Shown here in pieces: positions 1 through 6,203 of a stretch of DNA of 16,916 bases (position 1 is its first letter; each line of letters begins with the position of its first letter). The notes under the pieces are model-generated. The model was given only the letters and a program-made list of their open reading frames with translations. It was not told where the DNA came from and did no database searches. Both the position numbers and the translations under genes were made by a program. The stretch is from Clostridium sp. UBA3947 (GTDB taxonomy: Bacteria; Bacillota; Clostridia; Clostridiales; Clostridiaceae). Location of the stretch: contig DGDR01000079.1 of the NCBI GenBank assembly GCA_002385545.1, positions 1 through 16,916 on the forward strand, read 5' to 3'.

Positions 1-9
1 ATATTATTG

Positions 10-38
10 TTGATATTATTCGGAAATTGGAATAAAAT
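10..38 (+). promoter_or_regulatory. Sigma-A-type promoter of purR
   Basis: A -35 hexamer TTGATA (10-15) and a -10 hexamer TAAAAT (33-38) are separated by exactly 17 bp, a near-consensus housekeeping promoter. Transcription would begin near position 45. That rules out the ATG at 39 as the purR start and supports the ATG at 93. Confidence 0.75.
15..27 (-). promoter_or_regulatory. PurBox-like operator inside the purR promoter
   Basis: Read on the minus strand the 13 bases are ATTTCCGAATAAT. They match the PurR box consensus AWWWCCGAACWWT, as I recall it from Bacillus and Lactococcus, at 12 of 13 positions, including the CGAA core. The site fills the spacer between -35 and -10, so bound PurR would block RNA polymerase. 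This fits autoregulation, which is known for B. subtilis purR. B. subtilis operators normally carry two divergent boxes. I see no second one here, but the window starts only 14 bases upstream. Confidence 0.6.
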
Positions 39-92
39 ATGAATAATGGTATTGATGTTAATAAAAATATTGTTTTTAGTGTAGGTGATAAT

Positions 93-908
93 ATGGAGAA
101 GTTTAGCAGAAACAATAGAGTTTCGGCAATAACAAAAATACTTGTGGAGAATCCTAACAAGGTAATAAACTTAAATACTTTTACCGAGATGCTTAATGCT
201 GCTAAGTCTACTATAAGTGAAGATATTGTAATGATAAAAAAGGCCTTTAGCGCCTTAAATATGGGAAGAGTTGAAACTATAGCTGGAGCTGCAGGTGGAG
301 TTAAATATATTGTTGGCGTTGGAGAGGACGAAAGCAAAAGCTTTGCTAGAGAGCTTTGCGAAATGATGTCTGACAGTAGTAGAATAATTCCAGGGAATTT
401 CATATATATGACTGATATAATGTATAATCCTGATGTGATAAGAAAGGCTGGAGCTATACTGGCATCCCATTTTATTGAAAAGTCTGTAGATTATGTTGTA
501 ACAGTGCAAACCAAGGGAATACCTTTAGCCTTTGAGGTGGCAAAAAACCTTGGAGTACAACTAGTGATTGTCAGAAGGGACAATAAGGTGGCAGAAGGAC
601 CTACCGTTACTATTAACTACGTCTCTGGAAGCAGCGGTAGAATTCAAAACATGTCCTTGCCAAAACGTTCCATTCACAAGAACAGTAAATGTATATTTAT
701 AGATGACTTTATGAAGGCTGGAGGTACTGCTCTAGGTATCCTAGATTTATTAAAGGAATTCGAGAGTGAGCTTGTAGGTATAGGGATATTGGTTGATACT
801 GTAGATATTACAAAAAAGCTGGTAACAGACTATATATCTATCATTGATTACGCTGGTATAAATGAAGAAGGAAAGGCTGTTTTTTTACCATCCAAGCTAT
901 ATAGATAA
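93..908 (+). CDS. purR: Pur operon repressor PurR
   Basis: This is the transcriptional repressor of purine synthesis genes, with PRPP as the inducer that releases it from DNA. The 271-residue protein has an N-terminal winged-helix domain (about residues 1-75) and a C-terminal phosphoribosyltransferase-like domain. The PRPP-binding loop is IFIDDFMKAGGTA at residues 201-213, whose FMKAGG core is typical of PurR rather than of a catalytic transferase. I chose the ATG at 93 because AGGTGAT lies just upstream (83-89) and matches the 16S 3' end. The in-frame ATG at 39 has no ribosome-binding site and precedes the predicted transcription start. The protein is slightly shorter than B. subtilis PurR (about 285). 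A yabJ/ridA gene follows purR in Bacillus but not here; spoVG begins 100 bp downstream. Confidence 0.95.
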   Translation: MEKFSRNNRVSAITKILVENPNKVINLNTFTEMLNAAKSTISEDIVMIKKAFSALNMGRVETIAGAAGGVKYIVGVGEDESKSFARELCEMMSDSSRIIPGNFIYMTDIMYNPDVIRKAGAILASHFIEKSVDYVVTVQTKGIPLAFEVAKNLGVQLVIVRRDNKVAEGPTVTINYVSGSSGRIQNMSLPKRSIHKNSKCIFIDDFMKAGGTALGILDLLKEFESELVGIGILVDTVDITKKLVTDYISIIDYAGINEEGKAVFLPSKLYR

Positions 909-973
909 AAATATTCAAAAAATTTTAATTTTTTTAACTAAAAAAAGAGGAAATTTGAGATGGACAGAGAAAT
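905..973 (+). promoter_or_regulatory. Sigma-H-like promoter of spoVG with AT-rich upstream box
   Basis: AGAGGAAAT (946-954) fits the sigma-H -35 consensus RNAGGAWWT. Eleven bases later AGAGAAA (966-972) fits the -10 consensus RNNGAAT except for its last base. Immediately upstream, 905-946 has no G and only two C in 42 bases. This resembles the AT box described upstream of B. subtilis spoVG, which boosts transcription and is bound by AbrB. spoVG is a classical sigma-H gene in Bacillus; its use here is inferred. Confidence 0.5.
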
Positions 974-1008
974 AGTAATAGCATAAAGCATCACGGAGGT
1001 GGATTGTA

Positions 1009-1302
1009 ATGCAGATAACTGATGTTAGAATTAGAAAGATTGCAGCTGATGGAAAAATGAAGGCGATTGTGTCTGTGACCTTTGATAATGAATTTGTTGT
1101 TCATGATATAAAGGTAATAGAAGGACAAAATGGCTTGTTCATAGCTATGCCTAGCAGAAAAACTCCGGATGGAGAATTTAAAGACATAGCACATCCTATC
1201 AATACTGAAACAAGAGAAAAGATTCAAAAAGCTATTTTAGATGAATATGCAAAGGTTAAAAGTGAAGAAGAATCAGAAGCTGCAGAAAATGTAGAGGAAT
1301 AA
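1009..1302 (+). CDS. spoVG: Septation/sporulation regulator SpoVG
   Basis: SpoVG is a small nucleic-acid-binding regulator that affects asymmetric septation and spore cortex formation in Bacillus and virulence and cell-wall traits in other Firmicutes. The 97-residue length is the same as in B. subtilis. The conserved core runs from ITDVRIRKI at the N-terminus through VTFDNEFVVHDIKVIEG and FIAMPSRKTPDGEFKDIAHPI to the helix around residues 66-84. The tail is acidic and variable (Glu/Ala-rich), as usual. The start is fixed by GGAGGTG at 995-1001, seven bases before the ATG. The gene is flanked by its own promoter and terminator, so it is probably largely monocistronic. Confidence 0.96.
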   Translation: MQITDVRIRKIAADGKMKAIVSVTFDNEFVVHDIKVIEGQNGLFIAMPSRKTPDGEFKDIAHPINTETREKIQKAILDEYAKVKSEEESEAAENVEE

Positions 1303-1330
1303 AAAGGAGTTCAAACTCCTTTTTATTTTT
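1301..1330 (+). terminator. Rho-independent terminator after spoVG
   Basis: AAAAAGGAGT (1301-1310) pairs perfectly with ACTCCTTTTT (1315-1324) around a TCAA loop and is followed by a T-rich run to 1330. The stem starts inside the spoVG stop codon. Confidence 0.85.
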
Positions 1331-1358
1331 TGGGAATTTTCTAAAAACAGTTTAAAGG

Positions 1359-1387
1359 TTGAAAAAAGAAGTGGGATAAAATATAAT
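1359..1387 (+). promoter_or_regulatory. Sigma-A promoter of glmU-prs
   Basis: TTGAAA (1359-1364) and a consensus TATAAT (1382-1387) are separated by 17 bp. This is the best housekeeping promoter in the window. It predicts a start near 1394 and a 5' leader of about 92 nt before glmU. Confidence 0.8.
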
Positions 1388-1421
1388 AATATAAGGATGA
1401 AAAAGCCTTAGTGAAAAAAAG

Positions 1422-1458
1422 TACTATTAAACAGCTACAAAGCTATTTGCTAATAGTA
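1422..1458 (+). promoter_or_regulatory. Inverted repeat in the glmU leader
   Basis: TACTATTA (1422-1429) and TAATAGTA (1451-1458) are perfect 8-bp complements. They enclose a smaller AGCT/AGCT hairpin (1433-1436 and 1441-1444, loop ACAA). There is no T-run after the outer stem, so it is not a terminator. It ends about 16 nt before the ribosome-binding site GAGGTG. I do not recognise it as a known riboswitch or as the glmS ribozyme. Confidence 0.4.
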
Positions 1459-1485
1459 TGAATGATCCATAAAAGAGGTGTTATT

Positions 1486-2853
1486 ATGTATAAGTGTGCT
1501 GTTATACTTGCAGCAGGTGAAGGAAAGAGGATGAAATCCCTTAAGCCAAAGGTGCTTCACAAGGTATGCGGCAAGGAAATGGTGAATCATGTTATTGATA
1601 CAATGAGAGCGGCAGATTTAGAGGAAGTTAATGTGATTGTTGGAAAGGGCGCAGAAGAAGTAAAGGCTGAAACAGAAAGCAGAAAGGTTTTCTACAGCTT
1701 ACAGGATAAACAGTTAGGAACTGGCCATGCAATGATGTGTGCAAGGGATTTTCTACAAGGAAAACAAGGAGTTGTAGCTGTATTTACAGGGGATGCCCCT
1801 TTAATTAGAGAAGAAACGGTTCGAGAATTAATTAACTATCAGCAAGAAGGTAAATATAGTGCCGTAATTTTAACTTCAATAGTAGATAATCCTAAAGGCT
1901 ATGGAAGAGTTATACGTGAGGGAAACAGTGTAGGAAGAATAGTAGAAGATAAGGATTGTAATGAAGAAGAACTAAAGGTAAAAGAAATAAATGCAGGTAT
2001 GTACGCCTTTGACATAGAGGATTTATTAGCAAGCTTAGATAAGCTAACTAACAATAATGCTCAGGGAGAATATTACCTTACAGATGTTATAGGTATACTA
2101 AAGAAGGAAGGAAAAGCAGTAGGAGCTTTAGTTATAGATTTTGAGGAAACTCTTGGTGTAAATTCAAGAGTGGAGTTAGCCCAAGCAGAAAAGATTATGC
2201 GGGAGAGAATTAATTATAAGCATATGACAAATGGGGTTACTATTATTGACCCAGCAAATACATATATCGATAGTGATGTTGAAATTGAAAAGGATGTTCT
2301 AATATATCCTGGCAATGTTCTACAGGGAAAGACGGTTATAAAGAGTGGAGTTGTTCTATATCCAAACAATAGAATTGAAGATAGTGTTATTGAACAGGGT
2401 GCAATTATACAATCTTCTGTTATATTGGAAAGTGTTATAGGCGAGAATACCACCGTAGGACCATATGCCTATATAAGACCAGAAAGCGTTATCGGAAAGG
2501 AAGTAAGGATAGGAGATTTTGTTGAGATTAAGAAATCTACTATAGGTGATAATACTAAGGTTTCTCATCTTACCTATATTGGTGATGCGGAAGTAGGCAG
2601 CAATTGTAACTTTGGGTGTGGAACTGTAGTGGTAAATTATGATGGAAAAAAGAAGCATAAGACAAAGATAGGCAATAATGTTTTTATAGGTTGCAATACA
2701 AATCTTGTTTCACCGGTTGAACTAGAGGACAATACCTATACTGCAGCGGGATCAACCATAACTGAAGATGTACCAGAAGGAAGTTTAGCTATAGCAAGAG
2801 CTAAACAGATAAATAAAGAAGGCTGGGTAAATAGAAGAAACTCAAATAAGTAG
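1486..2853 (+). CDS. glmU: Bifunctional GlmU: GlcN-1-P acetyltransferase / GlcNAc-1-P uridyltransferase
   Basis: GlmU makes UDP-N-acetylglucosamine in the cytoplasm: it acetylates glucosamine-1-phosphate with acetyl-CoA and then transfers UMP from UTP. The product feeds peptidoglycan and other cell-wall polymers. The 455 residues match the family length (456 in B. subtilis). The N-terminal nucleotidyltransferase domain carries LAAGEGKRM (8-16), KPKVLHKV (20-27) and the metal-site motif GDAPL (102-106). From about residue 250 hexapeptide repeats form the left-handed beta-helix acetyltransferase. It has RPES (331-334), K349, the catalytic-type histidine H361 in SHLTYIGDAEVG, and NYDG (384-387). 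The ATG at 1486 is preferred over an in-frame ATG at 1462, because GAGGTG (1475-1480) is well placed only for the former. prs follows after 23 bp with no terminator, so the two are co-transcribed. Confidence 0.97.
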   Translation: MYKCAVILAAGEGKRMKSLKPKVLHKVCGKEMVNHVIDTMRAADLEEVNVIVGKGAEEVKAETESRKVFYSLQDKQLGTGHAMMCARDFLQGKQGVVAVFTGDAPLIREETVRELINYQQEGKYSAVILTSIVDNPKGYGRVIREGNSVGRIVEDKDCNEEELKVKEINAGMYAFDIEDLLASLDKLTNNNAQGEYYLTDVIGILKKEGKAVGALVIDFEETLGVNSRVELAQAEKIMRERINYKHMTNGVTIIDPANTYIDSDVEIEKDVLIYPGNVLQGKTVIKSGVVLYPNNRIEDSVIEQGAIIQSSVILESVIGENTTVGPYAYIRPESVIGKEVRIGDFVEIKKSTIGDNTKVSHLTYIGDAEVGSNCNFGCGTVVVNYDGKKKHKTKIGNNVFIGCNTNLVSPVELEDNTYTAAGSTITEDVPEGSLAIARAKQINKEGWVNRRNSNK

Positions 2854-2876
2854 AAAAACAAAAGGAGGCTTACTAA

Positions 2877-3839
2877 ATGATAACCCATGGTAAGAACATT
2901 AAAATTTTCACTGGAAATGCACACCCACAATTAGCTAAGGACATTGCTGATATATTAGGCATAGAGCTAGGCAAATCCAGAGTAGGTAAATTTAGTGACG
3001 GAGAAATATCAGTAGATATTAACGAATCTGTAAGAGGTGCGGATGTATTCGTAGTTCAGCCTACTAATTCTCCTGTTAATGACAATTTGATGGAGCTACT
3101 AATTATGATGGATGCCTTTAAAAGGGCTTCTGCTGGTAGAATAACAGCAGTTATACCATACTATGGCTATGCTAGACAGGATAGAAAGACTAAAGCAAGA
3201 GATCCAATCACTGCTAAATTAGTTGCAGACATTATAGCAACAGCTGGTGCAGATAGAGTATTAACAATGGATTTACATGCTGCCCAAATACAAGGGTACT
3301 TTGATATACCTCTAGATAACCTAATGGGAGTGCCACTACTTGCTAAGTATTTCATTGAAAGAGGCTATAAGGAAAATGAGGATGTAGTTGTAGTATCACC
3401 AGACTTAGGCAGTGTTACTAGAGCAAGAAAGTTTGCAGATAAGCTACATGCACCAATAGCTATTATAGATAAGAGAAGACCTAAAGCTAATGTAAGTGAA
3501 ATAATGAATATCATCGGCGATGTAAAGGGTAAGATAGCGATTTTAGTTGATGATATGATAGATACCGCTGGAACTATTACTAATGCAGCTAATGCTTTAG
3601 CTGATTTAGGAGCAAAAGAAGTTTACGCATGTTGTTCCCATGGGGTACTTTCTGGTCCAGCTATTGAAAGAATTGCAAGCAGTGCTATTAAGGAACTGAT
3701 AATGTTAAATACAGTAAATTTACCACAGGAAAAAATCATTGATAAGATAAGAACAATTTCAGTAGCTTCAATGTTTGCTGAAGCTATAAAGAGAGTTTAT
3801 GACGAACAACCAATCAGTAAGTTGTTTGAGGAAGCTTAA
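2877..3839 (+). CDS. prs: Ribose-phosphate pyrophosphokinase (PRPP synthetase)
   Basis: Prs converts ribose-5-phosphate and ATP to PRPP and AMP, supplying purine, pyrimidine, NAD, histidine and tryptophan synthesis. The 320-residue length is typical of class I enzymes. Visible motifs are FSDGEISV (39-46), YARQDRK (98-104), the metal/ATP signature DLHAAQIQGYF (132-142), KRRP (199-202) and the PRPP-binding loop DDMIDTAGT (225-233). The start is set by AAAGGAGG at 2861-2868, eight bases before the ATG. It is the last gene of the glmU-prs unit and is followed by a strong terminator. Its product is the ligand sensed by PurR, encoded three genes upstream. Confidence 0.97.
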   Translation: MITHGKNIKIFTGNAHPQLAKDIADILGIELGKSRVGKFSDGEISVDINESVRGADVFVVQPTNSPVNDNLMELLIMMDAFKRASAGRITAVIPYYGYARQDRKTKARDPITAKLVADIIATAGADRVLTMDLHAAQIQGYFDIPLDNLMGVPLLAKYFIERGYKENEDVVVVSPDLGSVTRARKFADKLHAPIAIIDKRRPKANVSEIMNIIGDVKGKIAILVDDMIDTAGTITNAANALADLGAKEVYACCSHGVLSGPAIERIASSAIKELIMLNTVNLPQEKIIDKIRTISVASMFAEAIKRVYDEQPISKLFEEA

Positions 3840-3847
3840 TTAGTTAG

Positions 3848-3884
3848 AATAGAAGATTTAGTTTATCTAGATCTTCTATTTTTT
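3848..3884 (+). terminator. Rho-independent terminator after prs
   Basis: A 14-bp stem (3848-3861 with 3867-3880, one G-T pair) closes a TTTAT loop and runs into a T tract (3879-3884). It separates glmU-prs from the two-component operon. Confidence 0.9.
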
Positions 3885-3955
3885 ATGTCAAAAGTACCTT
3901 AAAAGTTAGGGCTATAAGTAAATAATTTGTAACTTTTTTATAATACTATGTTATA

Positions 3956-3983
3956 TTGGCTTATAAATGTGATAAATTAGAAT
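3956..3983 (+). promoter_or_regulatory. Possible promoter of the two-component/htrA operon
   Basis: TTGGCT (3956-3961) and TAGAAT (3978-3983) are 16 bp apart, a moderate sigma-A match. The region 3885-4069 is very AT-rich and offers alternatives, for example TTGTAA at 3927 with TTATAT at 3951 (18-bp spacing), so the exact promoter is uncertain. A promoter is expected here, since a terminator precedes it and an operon follows. Confidence 0.4.
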
Positions 3984-3989
3984 TAAGAC

Positions 3990-4050
3990 AAAAGGACATA
4001 CTGCTCTTTTTTGTTTATACCTTAAAAATAAAATTTGTTAGATGACAAAT
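3990..4050 (+). promoter_or_regulatory. Leader hairpins before the response regulator gene
   Basis: AAAAGGA (3990-3996) can pair with TCTTTTT (4005-4011) and is followed by T-rich sequence, a weak attenuator-like shape. A second inverted repeat, ATTTGT (4033-4038) with ACAAAT (4045-4050), lies just before the ribosome-binding site. Either could be a regulatory RNA element, or the second could be an operator for the regulator. Both are short and AT-rich and may be chance. Confidence 0.25.
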
Positions 4051-4069
4051 GTGAAGGTGGGGTGTGTAC

Positions 4070-4756
4070 ATGGATGGTAAAATAGCAAAGGTGCTTATTG
4101 TAGATGATGATGTTAATATTGCAGAAGTAATAAAGATGTACTTGGAGAATTCAGGGTACTCTACTAGAGTAAGTAATGATGGAAGAGAAGCTCAAGAGGC
4201 CTTTAATGAATATAAACCAGATATAGTTCTTTTAGATATTATGTTGCCTAGTGTAGATGGTATAGATGTACTCAAGTGGATTAGAAAGGACAATTCAACT
4301 CCAGTAATAATGCTTACTGCTAAGGGAGAAACCTTTGATAAGGTTTTAGGATTAGAATTAGGGGCAGATGATTATATAGTAAAGCCCTTTGAGCCAAAGG
4401 AGCTTATTGCTAGAGTTAAGGCTGTATTAAGAAGATACAATACAGATAGTACCAATAGAGAAGTGTTAAATTTTGAAGACATGACCATAGATGCTAATTC
4501 CTATAGTGTTATATATAAAAATGAGGAAGTAAAGATGCCACCAAAGGAATTTGAGCTTTTATACTTTTTAGCAAGCAACAAAAATAGAGTGTTTACAAGA
4601 GAACAATTATTGTGCGAGGTATGGGGCTATGATTATCCTGGTGATTCAAGAACTGTAGATGTTCATGTAAAACGATTAAGAGAAAAGCTAACTGGTGGAG
4701 CTAATTGGCAAATTGAGACAGTTTGGGGAGTCGGTTATAAATTTGAGGTGAAGTAG
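4070..4756 (+). CDS. OmpR/PhoB-family response regulator
   Basis: This is the DNA-binding output half of a two-component system. The receiver domain (about residues 6-118) has the acidic pocket DDD (12-14), the phospho-acceptor D56 in LLDIMLP, T83 in MLTAKGE and K105 in VKPFEP. The winged-helix DNA-binding domain (about 130-227) shows KEFELLYFLA, TREQLLCEVWGYDY, RTVDVHVKRLREKL and VWGVGYKF. All signature residues are present, so it should be a functional, phosphorylation-controlled regulator. A GTG at 4064 would add two residues. AGGTGG (4055-4060) leaves nine bases to the ATG at 4070 and three to the GTG, so I prefer the ATG, but the choice is not certain. The cognate kinase gene begins on the very next base after the stop codon. 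The target genes cannot be read from the sequence; self-regulation and control of the downstream htrA-like gene are reasonable guesses. Confidence 0.93.
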   Translation: MDGKIAKVLIVDDDVNIAEVIKMYLENSGYSTRVSNDGREAQEAFNEYKPDIVLLDIMLPSVDGIDVLKWIRKDNSTPVIMLTAKGETFDKVLGLELGADDYIVKPFEPKELIARVKAVLRRYNTDSTNREVLNFEDMTIDANSYSVIYKNEEVKMPPKEFELLYFLASNKNRVFTREQLLCEVWGYDYPGDSRTVDVHVKRLREKLTGGANWQIETVWGVGYKFEVK

Positions 4757-6175
4757 ATGCGTAAAAGAGGTCTTGCCTTAAAAATTGTAGTAGTCTATAC
4801 ACTAATATCTGCAGTATGTATAACAACCATGTGCAGCATACTATTTATTAGATTTAAGGATCATTATTATAATCAGAGAAAAGCTCATATGGATAAGATG
4901 GTAGATGGAATTCGAAAATGGATGATTGAGGATGCGGATTTTGAGGGCTTTTCTTATTTAAGCAAGCTAAAAGATAGGATAGAGCTAATTAGTGACTCTA
5001 TGGAAGAAGATATGCTTTTCATCAACAAAATAGGCTTAGTGCATATTGTTTCTGATGAAAAATATAATGAATTACTATATAGAAACTTCATTTCTGATGA
5101 CTATGACAAATTGTCTTCTGGAAAAAGTATAGAAAAGATTATGAGTGATAATGAGATCTTTTCTGAAAAAATGTACGTATATATAGTACCGATAGTAGAA
5201 AATGATGCCTTTCAAGGTGCTATAGTTACTTTCACTCCTATTAAAACTATAGAAGAGCCTATTAAAAGTATAGCCGTTTTTATGTGGATAACAGCAATAG
5301 GTATGATTGGAGCAACTGCTTTTATTTTGCATAAAGCTACAACAAGAATGGTTGTAAGACCTCTTGCAGAGATAAATAAGGCAGCTCAAAAGATAGCTAA
5401 GGGAGAAGTAGAAAGAAGAGCAAATGTAAGCTCTATGGATGAAATAGGAGAGCTGGCCATGTCTTTCAATACCATGGCAGATTCCTTGGAAAAGGTTGAA
5501 AATGATAGAAGAACCTTTATATCCAACGTTTCTCATGAGCTTAGAACACCTATAACCTCCATAAAAGGCTTTATTGGAGGAGTTTTAGATGGGGTTATTC
5601 CAAAAGAAAAAGAAAAGGATTACCTTTCTATTGCTTATGAGGAAATTCAGAGGTTAGCTAGGTTGGTTAATGATTTACTAGATCTTTCTGTATTTGATGC
5701 AGGTAAATTTAAGCTAGATATGCGACAAATTGATATAAATGAAATTATAAGATTATGTGTAATAAAGGCTGAGGCCAGAATAAATCAAAAAGAGTTAAGT
5801 GTTGATGTTACTTTACAGGATGAACACTTATATGCGTATGCAGATAGGGATAGAATAATACAAGTAGTAACTAATCTCCTTGATAATGCTATAAAGTATG
5901 TTAATGACAAAGGTAGAATACGAGTTGTTACTAAGACTAAGGGCGATAAGGTCCTAGTGTCAATATATAATAGTGGCCCAAAGATTGCAGAGGAAGACAA
6001 GAAACATATATGGGAACGATTTTATAAATCAGATAAATCTCGTACTTCAAAACTTAGTACAGGATTAGGACTTCCTATTGTTAGAAATATTCTTACTCAG
6101 CATGGTGAAGATGTATGGGTAGAAAATGGAGAAAAAGAAGGTGTAACTTTTTACTTTACTTTGAGAAAAGCATAA
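4757..6175 (+). CDS. Membrane sensor histidine kinase with extracytoplasmic domain and HAMP
   Basis: This is the sensor partner of the preceding regulator. The 472 residues comprise TM1 (about 8-30), an extracytoplasmic domain of about 135 residues with a PAS/Cache-like pattern (the strands near 86-98 and 139-160 suggest this), TM2 (about 172-192), HAMP (about 193-246), and HisKA with the phospho-acceptor H260 in SHELRTP. The ATPase domain has the N box NLLDNAIKY (373-381), F box RFYKSD (421-426) and G2 box TGLGLP (435-440). The G1 box reads YNSGPKI (404-410), with Asn in place of the usual Asp. The ATG directly follows the regulator's TAG, with GAGGTGA (4745-4751) inside the regulator's last codons, so translation is probably coupled. 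The stimulus is unknown; the outside-facing domain and the HtrA-like neighbour suggest an envelope signal. Confidence 0.93.
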   Translation: MRKRGLALKIVVVYTLISAVCITTMCSILFIRFKDHYYNQRKAHMDKMVDGIRKWMIEDADFEGFSYLSKLKDRIELISDSMEEDMLFINKIGLVHIVSDEKYNELLYRNFISDDYDKLSSGKSIEKIMSDNEIFSEKMYVYIVPIVENDAFQGAIVTFTPIKTIEEPIKSIAVFMWITAIGMIGATAFILHKATTRMVVRPLAEINKAAQKIAKGEVERRANVSSMDEIGELAMSFNTMADSLEKVENDRRTFISNVSHELRTPITSIKGFIGGVLDGVIPKEKEKDYLSIAYEEIQRLARLVNDLLDLSVFDAGKFKLDMRQIDINEIIRLCVIKAEARINQKELSVDVTLQDEHLYAYADRDRIIQVVTNLLDNAIKYVNDKGRIRVVTKTKGDKVLVSIYNSGPKIAEEDKKHIWERFYKSDKSRTSKLSTGLGLPIVRNILTQHGEDVWVENGEKEGVTFYFTLRKA

Positions 6176-6203
6176 GCTTATTCTGTTTAAGGGGTGGGGC
6201 TGC

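Noticed and set aside
920..937. AT-only hairpin after purR as a terminator
   Set aside because: The stem contains only A-T pairs around a very short loop and sits in the AT box upstream of the spoVG promoter; it is better explained as promoter architecture.
1422..1458. glmS-type ribozyme or other known riboswitch in the glmU leader
   Set aside because: The leader is too short and lacks the conserved core elements of those RNAs; only simple inverted repeats are visible.
5075..5536. A 153-codon minus-strand frame within the kinase gene
   Set aside because: Cys/Tyr/Ser-rich nonsense composition opposite a well-defined sensor kinase with intact motifs.
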